Part shown: positions 6,052 to 12,933 of the stretch, in pieces
Position numbering within the stretch: position 1 is the stretch's first letter
Layout: each line of letters begins with the position of its first letter
DNA from: an uncultured Acidobacteriota bacterium
GTDB lineage: Bacteria > Acidobacteriota > Terriglobia > Terriglobales > Acidobacteriaceae
Assembly: GCA_903832475.1 (NCBI GenBank)
Contig: CAILBQ010000624.1
Location: 1-13,020 of the forward strand
Direction: 5' to 3'
DNA length: 13,020 nt
Notes under the pieces: generated by a model
What the model saw: only the letters and a program-made list of their open reading frames with translations
What the model was told of the DNA's origin: nothing
The model's database searches: none
Translations under genes and position numbers: made by a program

Positions 6052-8162
6052 GCACAACGGCCCTAGCCCTTCGCACTCCTAACCAGATTGTGGATGTTTG
6101 GCGCAGACTGCGCCGGCATCTGCTGCCCATTGGGGCGATCAGTGTGATCTTCGTCATGCTCGTGCCCTTGCCAGCCGATGCCCTGGATCTGCTTCTGGCT
6201 ATGTCCATGGGAGCTTCCATCATCGTGTTCCTTTCGGCGGTTCAGATTCGGCGTGCGGTTGAAATGAGCGTCTTCCCGACGTTGCTTCTTTTGCTGACTT
6301 TGTTTCGCCTGGCGCTCAACATCGCCTCCAGCCGACGCATTCTTCTGCACGGATCGGAGGGCACGTCGGCGGCTGGAAAGGTCATTGAGGCCTTTGGGCA
6401 ATTCGTTGTCGGCGGCAATTATGTGGTTGGCTTCGTACTCTTCCTTGCCTTGATCGCTATTCAGTTCCTGGTGGTGTCGCACGGCGCAGTGCGTACCGCG
6501 GAGGTGACGGCGCGCTTCACTCTCGATGCGTTGCCGGGAAAGCAGATGGCCATTGACGCGGATATGAATGCCGGCCTGATTAACGAGCAGGAGGCGAGAA
6601 GACGGCGCCAGGCAATTGGACGCGAGGCAGAGTTCTACGGCGCCATGGATGGAGCGGCAAGGTTTAACCAAAGAGATTCTCTGGCGACCATCCTCATTAC
6701 GGCAATCAATATCATCGCCGGCCTGCTGATTGGAACCCTGCAGCAAGGGGTGGAATTGAGCGACGCTGTTCGAACGTATACCGTTTTGACGGTTGGCGAC
6801 GGACTGGTAACCATGATTCCATCGCTGCTGGTCTCGGTGGCTGGAGGCATTACGCTGACGCGCACCAACTCAGCAGCGACCTTGTCGGACGAATTGCGTG
6901 CGCAGCTTTTTGAGAAGCCGGCAACGCTCTATATCGCTGCGGGCGTGTGTGCGACTCTTTGCCTGATTCCGGGTCTGCCCAAGTTTGCTTTTTTGCTGGT
7001 CGCGGGCGTTTTGGCTCTGATGGCGCGGAGTTTAGGCCGGCAAGCGACGATGGTCGAGGCGGGAGAGGACAGCAAATCCGCAACCTCGCCTGTGATCAAA
7101 CCGAGCGACGCCGCGGTAAGCGAAATGGCGTCCCTGTTGAAGCTGGAAGACCTGACGTTAGAGATCGGCTTCCAACTGATTCCGCTGGTCGATGAGAAAC
7201 AGGGCGGCATGTTGTTGAACCGGGTGCGCACGCTGCGCCGTTATCTATCCCAGGAACTGGGCTTCCTGATTCCGCCGGTCCACATCTCCGACAACCTTCG
7301 CCTGCGTCCTCGAGAGTATCTCGTTTCCCTGCGTGGCATCGAGATCGGCCGCTGGCAGATGGAAGGCGGGCAACTGCTGGCAGTTTGTTCGGAGCCGGTG
7401 CGGCGTCCGATGCCGGGCAAGGAAACTCGTGAGCCGGCATTCGGCGTTCCGGCGCTGTGGATTGCTTCGGCTCTGGCGGACCAGGCCGTGGCGGCAGGTT
7501 ATTCGGTTGTTGACCCGGTGACCATCATGACGACGCATCTAGGCGAATTGATTCGCCAGCATGCTCCAGATCTCCTTGGACGGGCAGAAACAAAGCGGTT
7601 GCTGGATAGTCTGAATGAGTCGCATCCTCGCTTGCTCGAAGAGCTTGTACCCAAACTGATGTCCCTTGGAGAAGTGCAGCGAGTGTTGGAGCAGCTGCTG
7701 CATGAACGTGTCTCGATTCGTGACATGGGCGCAATTTTGGAGGCGCTGGTTGAAACAGCTCCAGGGCAGAAGAGCCTGCCGAACCTCGTGGAGGCTGCCC
7801 GCCATGCGTTGGGAAGAAGGCTGATTCAGCCGCTGCTGGATGCGGAGGGACAGCTTCCGGTGCTGCTTCTTGAACCTGCCTTGGAGGACGAGATTCTCGG
7901 GTTTCTTTCCCAGGACGGAACGCAACGTCAGTTGACCGCGCAGGCCGCTCCCTCGACTCCGCTTATCCGCCGTCTCGCCGATTCTGTGAGGCAGCTTATC
8001 GGCTCAACGCCTGCAACGGCCCTTCCCGTGCTGTTAGCTCCTAGTTCGGCTCGATATCACATCAAGCGATGGATAGAGCCATGGGTACCTCGGCTGGCAG
8101 TCGTCTCTGCCACGGACGTACCAGCGGAAACTCGCCTGCGGCCCATGGGAACGGTGCGGTAG
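6048..8162 (+). CDS. flhA: Flagellar export gate protein FlhA
   Basis: FlhA forms the nonameric ring of the export gate and docks chaperone-substrate complexes through its cytoplasmic domain. The 704-residue length is standard. The N-terminal half (about 25-330) holds the hydrophobic segments. The FHIPEP family signature is plain at residues 156-177 ('RFTLDALPGKQMAIDAD' then MNAGLI), followed by 'EAEFYGAMDGAARF' (193-206). A linker near 330-365 leads to the cytoplasmic domain ('LTLEIGFQLIPLVDEKQGG' onward, then 'LGFLIPPVHISDNLRL'). The gene overlaps flhB by four bases (ATGA). The gene after it is fliA; no flhF or flhG intervenes. Confidence 0.97.
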   Translation: MSTTALALRTPNQIVDVWRRLRRHLLPIGAISVIFVMLVPLPADALDLLLAMSMGASIIVFLSAVQIRRAVEMSVFPTLLLLLTLFRLALNIASSRRILLHGSEGTSAAGKVIEAFGQFVVGGNYVVGFVLFLALIAIQFLVVSHGAVRTAEVTARFTLDALPGKQMAIDADMNAGLINEQEARRRRQAIGREAEFYGAMDGAARFNQRDSLATILITAINIIAGLLIGTLQQGVELSDAVRTYTVLTVGDGLVTMIPSLLVSVAGGITLTRTNSAATLSDELRAQLFEKPATLYIAAGVCATLCLIPGLPKFAFLLVAGVLALMARSLGRQATMVEAGEDSKSATSPVIKPSDAAVSEMASLLKLEDLTLEIGFQLIPLVDEKQGGMLLNRVRTLRRYLSQELGFLIPPVHISDNLRLRPREYLVSLRGIEIGRWQMEGGQLLAVCSEPVRRPMPGKETREPAFGVPALWIASALADQAVAAGYSVVDPVTIMTTHLGELIRQHAPDLLGRAETKRLLDSLNESHPRLLEELVPKLMSLGEVQRVLEQLLHERVSIRDMGAILEALVETAPGQKSLPNLVEAARHALGRRLIQPLLDAEGQLPVLLLEPALEDEILGFLSQDGTQRQLTAQAAPSTPLIRRLADSVRQLIGSTPATALPVLLAPSSARYHIKRWIEPWVPRLAVVSATDVPAETRLRPMGTVR

Positions 8163-8344
8163 TTCTGACCATGAAAGCAAGGGAAGTAAGTGGTCGAGGG
8201 AGATCGATGTCCGGATTATCAGCTCACAGGTGCGTGAAAAGCGGCGACCTCAAGGCGGAAGAAATCTCTTTCCCTGGTGCAGCCGCAGTAAGACTTGCAT
8301 TGCCCGCAACAGGCCAGGGTGCACAGGGCGAGAAGGAAGGCAAG
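8163..8344 (+). other. Gap between flhA and fliA, in frame with fliA
   Basis: These 182 bases show no promoter or hairpin that I can support. They are open in the fliA frame, with ATGs at 8171 and 8207. The ATG at 8207 has GAGGGAG (8196-8202) four bases upstream and would give FliA 46 extra, unremarkable residues. This is where flhF and flhG often lie in other bacteria. I see no recognisable P-loop or SRP-GTPase remnant. Confidence 0.45.
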
Positions 8345-9217
8345 ATGGACATGGATAGTGCTTTCCCTGCCGTGTCAGGCTACCCTCCAGAGACGAGGAG
8401 CGATGGGGAGAGGTCTGCCGAAGAGGAGCGTGTCCTCATGGAACACCTTCCCATCGTGCGCTTTCTGGCGAGGAGGATCCACGAACGCCTGCCCCAGCAT
8501 GTGGAGATCGACGATCTGTTTTCCGCGGGGCTGGTGGGTCTCATGGATGCATTCGCGAAGTTCGATCCGGCCAAGAAGGTGCAGTTTCGAAGTTATGCCC
8601 AGTTTCGCATTCGGGGAGCCATCCTGGACAGTTTGCGCACTCTGGACTGGAGTCCGCGCGAATTGAGACGTAAGGGCAGAGCCATCGAGGAGGCCATCCG
8701 TGCGTTGATGTCGCGTCTTGGTTATGCGCCTTCGGAGAGCGAAATTGCAGTGGAACTTGGCACCAGCCTGGAGGAGTATCAACGCACTCTGGGAGATTTG
8801 AAGGGTCTGGAAATTGGGACTTTGCATCTGGAACGCAACGAGGATTCCGGCGAAGAGGAGCTGGCTTACGTTCCAGGACGGCCGGACGAGGATCCGCTGT
8901 TCAAATGCCTGCGTGGAGAAATGCAGGAACGCCTCACCGACGCGATCCAGGAGTTGCCAGAACGGGAACGGCTGGTGATGACGCTGTATTACTACGAGGA
9001 ATTGACGATGCGCGAGATCGGACTTGCGTTGGGCGTAGTTGAATCGCGAGTTTCCCAAATTCATGCCTCCGCTGTGTTGCATCTACGATCTGCTCTCGCC
9101 GACCTGGTGACGTGGAAGTTGACCGGAAAGGAACGAGGCAACGCATTGAAACGAAGGACCGAAAAGCCTTCCAGCCGATCGATTCCGGAATTCTCGCGTC
9201 CAAAGAGTCGATTCTAA
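8345..9217 (+). CDS. fliA: Flagellar RNA polymerase sigma factor FliA (sigma-28 type)
   Basis: FliA directs RNA polymerase to late flagellar and chemotaxis promoters. The 290-residue product shows sigma region 2 at about 34-104 ('HLPIVRFLARRIHERLP', 'IDDLFSAGLVGLMDAFAKFDP', 'FRSYAQFRIRGAILDSLRTLDW'), the region 2-3 junction typical of FliA/WhiG ('WSPRELRRKGRAIEEA', 102-117), region 3 ('GYAPSESEIAVELGTSLEEY', 126-145), and region 4 at about 196-252 ('ELPERERLVMTLYYYEELTMREIGLALGV' then 'SRVSQIHASAVLHLR'). About 27 residues precede and 38 basic residues follow the core. The ATG at 8345 has AAGGAAGG (8333-8340) upstream; ATG 8351 and ATG 8207 are alternatives. A matching promoter is seen before cheY at 12470-12496. 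Confidence 0.92.
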   Translation: MDMDSAFPAVSGYPPETRSDGERSAEEERVLMEHLPIVRFLARRIHERLPQHVEIDDLFSAGLVGLMDAFAKFDPAKKVQFRSYAQFRIRGAILDSLRTLDWSPRELRRKGRAIEEAIRALMSRLGYAPSESEIAVELGTSLEEYQRTLGDLKGLEIGTLHLERNEDSGEEELAYVPGRPDEDPLFKCLRGEMQERLTDAIQELPERERLVMTLYYYEELTMREIGLALGVVESRVSQIHASAVLHLRSALADLVTWKLTGKERGNALKRRTEKPSSRSIPEFSRPKSRF

Positions 9218-9253
9218 GACGCAAACATTGATCCGTTTTGGGAAGCGATTTCC

Positions 9254-9319
9254 AGGCAGCTGAAGTGGGAATCCAGGAAATGGCTGCCGCTCGAATGTAC
9301 TTCACTTCGCAAGCTGCCT
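9254..9319 (+). promoter_or_regulatory. Inverted repeat in the fliM leader
   Basis: AGGCAGCTGAAGTG (9254-9267) can pair with CACTTC-GCA-AGCTGCCT (9303-9319): 14 base pairs with a three-base bulge. The same left arm (GGCAGC, 9255-9260) can instead pair with GCTGCC at 9283-9288. The longer hairpin ends just before GGTAAGAG (9321-9328), the likely fliM ribosome site. This is a possible leader structure; no T run follows. Confidence 0.35.
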
Positions 9320-9335
9320 AGGTAAGAGTCGGTGT

Positions 9336-10298
9336 ATGGAAAAGACGCTCAAGCAAGACGAAATCGACGCGCTCTTTCAGGCTGCCCGAACCACAGCTCC
9401 GGATTTTGGGCCGGAAGTTCGCGCTCGAGTCGTGCCCTACAATTTTTCCTCTGCGGGACAGATCTCGACGGAGCAACTGCGCGCCATCAGCATGCTCAAC
9501 GATATGTTCGCGCGAAATCTAACGCACAATCTGTCTGCCTGGTTACGAACCCGGCTTCAAGTCAATCTGGTGTCTGCCGAGCAGATCACGTTCAACGAAT
9601 TCCTTTTGCGTATCCCGGACATTTCCTACGTCTCCTCGGTGCGACTCGAGCCTTTGGGAGCGCTGTCGGTGCTGCAATTGGACCTGGGGATTGCGCCCTC
9701 GGTCATCGACCTGCTCCTGGGAGGGGAGGGCCAGCCGGGCCCGTTGCGGGAGCTGACGGATATTGAGGAATCGATCATGGCGTCCGTCGTTGAGATTGTA
9801 TGCCGCGATCTGACCACGGCCTGGCAGCCGGTTGGACTGAGTTTCAACTTTGAGCGCCGACAGATGCAGACGCAGACAGCGCGCATCATGCCCGTCACGG
9901 AGAAAACGCTTTGTCTTAGTTTTGAAGTGCGCATGGCAGAGTCGTCCGGTCTTCTGAATCTGGCCTTTCCGGCAGTCGTCGCAAACACCATTTTGCGACG
10001 GCTGACGGGGGAATGGGGAGGTCGCCGTCGCCACGCTATCGAAGCTCGATCGCGCATCGAACAACGCGCCAGAAACCTCACCTTCGGCACCGCCCTGCAG
10101 CTGCCGTCGGTCCGGCTTGAGGCGCGGGCGTTGCAGGATTTGTCGATTGGAAAACTGGTGCGACTGGACCTTGCCGCCAACGCAGTGTCGGAGCTTCGGG
10201 CCGGAGGCCAGCTGCTGTTTCTTGCTCATCCTGTTCGTCTTGGGGAACACCGTGGGGCAAGGGTGGAGGCGAACGTCAGCGGAGCTTCAGAAAAGTAG
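9336..10298 (+). CDS. fliM: Flagellar motor switch protein FliM
   Basis: FliM is the C-ring subunit that binds phospho-CheY and sets rotation direction. The 320-residue length fits. The N-terminal CheY-binding peptide is conserved as LKQDEIDALF (residues 5-14; family 'LSQDEIDALL'), followed by a roughly 20-residue linker. The middle CheC-like domain (about 35-220) includes 'LRAISMLNDMFARNLTHNLSAWLR' type sequence, 'EFLLRIPDISYVSSVRLEPLGA', and the GGEG version (129-132) of the FliG-binding GGxG loop. The C-terminal SpoA domain (about 246-315) pairs with FliN. The ATG at 9336 follows GGTAAGAG. fliN comes 139 bases later, so the two switch genes remain adjacent. Confidence 0.94.
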   Translation: MEKTLKQDEIDALFQAARTTAPDFGPEVRARVVPYNFSSAGQISTEQLRAISMLNDMFARNLTHNLSAWLRTRLQVNLVSAEQITFNEFLLRIPDISYVSSVRLEPLGALSVLQLDLGIAPSVIDLLLGGEGQPGPLRELTDIEESIMASVVEIVCRDLTTAWQPVGLSFNFERRQMQTQTARIMPVTEKTLCLSFEVRMAESSGLLNLAFPAVVANTILRRLTGEWGGRRRHAIEARSRIEQRARNLTFGTALQLPSVRLEARALQDLSIGKLVRLDLAANAVSELRAGGQLLFLAHPVRLGEHRGARVEANVSGASEK

Positions 10299-10314
10299 AA
10301 ACCGCGAGGTTGTG

Positions 10315-10331
10315 AAGGGATCGACTCCCTT
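10315..10331 (+). repeat. Small hairpin between fliM and fliN
   Basis: AAGGGA (10315-10320) and TCCCTT (10326-10331) flank a five-base loop, 16 bases after the fliM stop. The six-pair stem has no following T run, so it is at best a weak terminator. The rest of the 139-base gap (10299-10437) holds nothing else I can support. Confidence 0.25.
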
Positions 10332-10437
10332 TCCATGCTCGAGAGATTGGCAGATGGATTGAGCGTCTTTTATGCGGGCCGGATATTGAAGTGGGCTTTC
10401 ACGGAGAAATGACGCGGCTGGGAATGGACTAGGATCA

Positions 10438-11352
10438 ATGGCTGAAAAAGTGAACTACCTTGAATGCTGGACCACGGTGGCAGCAGCCCTGCTTTCTCAA
10501 GCGCTCGCCGGTGAACCGACACTTATTGAGTCTTTGCCCAAACCCATGGGTTCGAATCCATTTGGCTTTTGCGCGACACTCAAGGGAGAGGAAGAGGGCC
10601 GTTTTTCGGTTCTGCTGGATGGATCGCTGGACGAGGCATCCTTGCTCGGGGAAGGCGTCGATCAGAAAGCGGCCTGGCAAGAATTGTTGCGCGAGATTGC
10701 CGATGCAGCGGCCGGTGAATTGCTTGCCAAGACCGGCAGAAAGGCCCACGTCACAACCTTCACTCCGATAGATGGAGAGAGCAAGCTTTCCCGAGCCTTT
10801 CAGCTCAAAGCTGGAACACGGAGCTGGGCAATCCAGGTGAACAGCACCGTTGCTGCGCCTAAGTTACCCGCTGCTGCGGAAAGGGCTGAAAACGACAAAA
10901 CGACTTCCACGAGAAACGGCCCGGATCAGGTTGAAAAGAGTGGAGCCGGGAAGACGGTTTCGGAAAAGACAGGGTCGGGTGCCTTGAAAGACGGGGAGAC
11001 TGCCAAACCTGCGTCGAGGAAAGCGGAAAGTACTCTTCAAGACGCCGGTCCGGCAGGCAGCGCTCCAGGCGGGAAGGGAGCGACTTCCGGTTTCGAACTT
11101 CTCTTCGACGTGGAACTGGAAGCTTCGCTGCGTTTCGGTGCGCGTGAGATGCCTCTTGGAGAAATTCTGGGTCTGGGGCCTGGCGACGTAGTGCAGCTGG
11201 ATCGTCACATCACCGACCCGGTGGAATTGATCGTGGGGGACAAGATTGTAGCTCGCGGCGAGGTTGTTCTGGTGGAAGGAAACTTTGCTCTTCGAGTCAC
11301 GGAAGTGGCGGCACCGCAGAATCGACTGGAAAGCATCCGCTGCCTTTTTTGA
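10438..11352 (+). CDS. fliN: Flagellar motor switch protein FliN, long form with CheX/FliY-like N-terminal domain
   Basis: FliN forms the base of the C-ring and docks the export ATPase complex through FliH. The C-terminal 87 residues (218-304) are a typical FliN SpoA domain: 'LLFDVELEASLRFGAREMPL', 'GEILGLGPGDVVQLDRHITD', 'PVELIVGDKIVARGEVVLVE', 'GNFALRVTEV'. Unlike the E. coli protein (137 residues), this one has 304. Residues 1-138 form an extra globular domain, and 139-217 a Lys/Gly/Ser/Ala-rich linker. The N-domain contains 'WQELLREIADAAAGELLAKTG' type sequence (80-100). This resembles the helix of CheC/CheX/FliY phosphatases (ExxN), but with E86 and D89 in place of Glu-Asn. Resemblance to that family is by eye, so FliY-like is a tentative label. 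The ATG at 10438 has only a weak ribosome site. Confidence 0.88.
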   Translation: MAEKVNYLECWTTVAAALLSQALAGEPTLIESLPKPMGSNPFGFCATLKGEEEGRFSVLLDGSLDEASLLGEGVDQKAAWQELLREIADAAAGELLAKTGRKAHVTTFTPIDGESKLSRAFQLKAGTRSWAIQVNSTVAAPKLPAAAERAENDKTTSTRNGPDQVEKSGAGKTVSEKTGSGALKDGETAKPASRKAESTLQDAGPAGSAPGGKGATSGFELLFDVELEASLRFGAREMPLGEILGLGPGDVVQLDRHITDPVELIVGDKIVARGEVVLVEGNFALRVTEVAAPQNRLESIRCLF

Positions 11353-11432
11353 GGTGTTTGAAAACGACGGGTGGCACCGATTGGTCGCGTTGCATGCTCG
11401 ATGTATCAGGCGTACAGGGAGAGGCGGGCGGG

Positions 11433-12380
11433 ATGGAAGATGGCAAGGAATCGAGATTGAGTTCGATGCAAGAGATTACTCCGAGAACTGCTTTCAGACC
11501 GAAAGACAGAGAAGGATTGTCTCGTGGGACGATTTTTTCTACCTGCTCGAATGTGAATTGCGAAAGCGGCCTGCTTCATTTCTGGCGCAGCCGGTCGGCG
11601 CCCGTCTTTGAGGGCGGCTGGATGTGTTCGCCGGCTTGTACTCTCGCCCGGCTCGAAGCAGCGTTGCGTCGAGAGATGGAAGGACGCCGCGAAGAGCCTG
11701 GCGCACATCGCCATCGGGTACCGTTGGGATTGGTGATGCTGGAAAAGGGGTGGATTAACGCCGAACAGCTGCGAAAGGCTCTCGATGCGCAGAAGGCTTC
11801 GGGACAGGGTCGGCTTGGGAACTGGCTGGTTCGTCAGCATGACATTCCAGAGCAACTGGTGACGCGCGCCTTGAGCCTGCAATGGAATTGTCCGGTCTTG
11901 CCGCTAGACTGTCACGATCCGGATGGTGTGGCTCCTCTGCTTCCACGATTATTTGTGGATGCGTTTGGGGCTCTTCCTTTACGCGTTGCGGCGGGCAAAA
12001 TCCTCTATCTGGGCTTTGAAGAGCAGCTCGACCCCATGCTCGCTCTATCCCTGGAACGGATGCATGGGCTTCGCGTGGAAGCGGGTGTAGTGCGCGGATC
12101 CTTGTTTCGAGCCGCTCACGAACGTATGCTCACGGCTGCTTACCCGGGCGTGGACCTGGTTGACGCAGCGTCCGGGCAGCTTCTGGCGGTTGCCATGAGC
12201 CGCGCGATTGAAAAGGCCCGACCGGTTGAATCGAGGCTTGTTCGCGTGCATGACTGCTTGTGGCTGCGATTGTGGCGCGCTCCGCAGAAGACACCTATAC
12301 CTGAATGTGGCAGGGTCCATGATGTGATCTGCTCTTTGCGCACCAACTTGACTTTGGCGGTCGAACCGAGCACGTCGTGA
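11433..12380 (+). CDS. Uncharacterised protein with paired cysteines and two MshEN-type repeats
   Basis: This 315-residue protein has no assigned function that I know. Residues 38-69 hold C38-X4-C43 and C65-X3-C69 around 'HFWRSRSAPVFEGGW', which looks like a small zinc-binding module. Residues 97-120 ('PLGLVMLEKGWINAEQLRKALDAQ') and 127-150 ('GRLGNWLVRQHDIPEQLVTRALSLQ') are two copies of the motif found at the N-terminus of type II secretion/MSHA ATPases (MshEN; RLGxxLVxxGxIxxxxLxxxLxxQ). In MshE this motif binds cyclic-di-GMP. There is no Walker motif, so it is not an ATPase. The rest (about 160-300) resembles the remainder of an MshEN/GSPII_E N-terminal fold and ends with 'VESRLVRVHDCLWLRLW'. 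It lies 80 bases after fliN and before cheY. ATG 11433 follows a purine-rich stretch; earlier in-frame ATGs (11394) and a TTG (11349) are alternatives. Confidence 0.72.
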   Translation: MEDGKESRLSSMQEITPRTAFRPKDREGLSRGTIFSTCSNVNCESGLLHFWRSRSAPVFEGGWMCSPACTLARLEAALRREMEGRREEPGAHRHRVPLGLVMLEKGWINAEQLRKALDAQKASGQGRLGNWLVRQHDIPEQLVTRALSLQWNCPVLPLDCHDPDGVAPLLPRLFVDAFGALPLRVAAGKILYLGFEEQLDPMLALSLERMHGLRVEAGVVRGSLFRAAHERMLTAAYPGVDLVDAASGQLLAVAMSRAIEKARPVESRLVRVHDCLWLRLWRAPQKTPIPECGRVHDVICSLRTNLTLAVEPSTS

Positions 12381-12463
12381 GTGGAGGTAGAGAAACAGAC
12401 TTCTCTTCATGGCTTGTCGAGAACCGTATTGGACAGGCTGCCGGCCAGCAAGAATCTCCAGAC

Positions 12464-12485
12464 TTGCGCTCAAGCTTGAGCGCAA
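12464..12485. promoter_or_regulatory. Perfect 22-bp palindrome upstream of cheY
   Basis: The half-site TTGCGCTCAAG (12464-12474) is followed directly by its exact reverse complement (12475-12485). It ends 35 bases before the cheY ATG and covers the -35 element of the putative FliA promoter. A dimeric repressor binding here would block that promoter. As RNA it could fold into a nine-pair stem with a four-base loop and end the upstream transcript, although no T run follows on either strand. Confidence 0.6.
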
Positions 12486-12496
12486 ACGGTCGATAA
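12470..12496 (+). promoter_or_regulatory. Putative sigma-28 (FliA) promoter for cheY
   Basis: TCAAGCTT (12470-12477), an 11-base spacer, then GTCGATAA (12489-12496) matches the enterobacterial FliA consensus TAAAGTTT-N11-GCCGATAA at 13 of 16 positions with exact spacing. Transcription would begin near 12503, leaving a leader of about 18 bases that contains the GAGGAAGG ribosome site (12508-12515). FliA itself is encoded at 8345-9217. Promoter function is inferred. Confidence 0.55.
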
Positions 12497-12520
12497 CCGC
12501 AACATCTGAGGAAGGAAAGC

Positions 12521-12913
12521 ATGAACGAGATTCGAATTTTGATCGTGGATGATTCATCGGTGATGCGAAAGATCGTGGAGCGCGCTTTACGCCAAGCGGG
12601 GCTGGATCCCTTGGTTGTTTTGGAAGCGGGCAGCGGAACCGACGGACTCGAAATCTTGAAAAGTCAGGAAGTTCATTTGATTCTCTCCGATATCAACATG
12701 CCGTCGATGGATGGACTTGAATTCTTGCGTCAGATCAGGAAGCAAGATCTGGCTGCAGGGGTGCCGGTTGTCATGATCACGACCGAATCGAGCGAAGAGC
12801 ACGTGAAGCAGGCGATCTTGTGCGGAGCCCAGGGATACATTCGCAAGCCATTCACGGCGGAGCAGGTCAAGGAACGCGTGTTGCCGCTGCTGGCAGCGAC
12901 GCAGGGCGCCTGA
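12521..12913 (+). CDS. cheY: Single-domain response regulator, CheY type
   Basis: This 130-residue protein is a stand-alone receiver domain. Phosphorylation residues are all present: the acidic pair D10-D11, the phospho-acceptor D57 in 'LILSDINMPSMDG', T87/T88 in 'PVVMITTESS', and K109 in 'GYIRKPF'. It has no output domain. Position 3' of fliM and fliN, and the QDEIDALF peptide of FliM, suggest that it is the CheY whose phosphorylated form binds the switch. Single-domain regulators of other pathways look alike, so the name is probable rather than certain. GAGGAAGG (12508-12515) is a good ribosome site. A FliA-type promoter and a palindrome lie immediately upstream. Confidence 0.85.
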   Translation: MNEIRILIVDDSSVMRKIVERALRQAGLDPLVVLEAGSGTDGLEILKSQEVHLILSDINMPSMDGLEFLRQIRKQDLAAGVPVVMITTESSEEHVKQAILCGAQGYIRKPFTAEQVKERVLPLLAATQGA

Positions 12914-12933
12914 AAGCGGTTGGAGGTCGATCG

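Noticed and set aside
6063..6746. Minus-strand open frame opposite the start of flhA
   Set aside because: Codon shadow of the conserved FlhA membrane region, with no ribosome site or domain.
8375..9082. Long minus-strand open frame opposite fliA (about 235 codons)
   Set aside because: No recognisable domain; fliA on the + strand is unmistakable, so this is a shadow frame in GC-rich DNA.
9543..10250. Long minus-strand open frame opposite fliM (about 235 codons)
   Set aside because: Low-complexity, Gln/Arg-rich translation with no family resemblance; fliM covers the same bases.
10366..10385. GCCGGATATT before fliN as a possible FliA -10 element
   Set aside because: It only matches if a base is inserted, and no TAAA-like -35 element lies at the required distance.
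11373..11395. TGGCAC followed by TTGCA, resembling sigma-54 elements
   Set aside because: The GG and GC pairs are 17 bases apart rather than 10.
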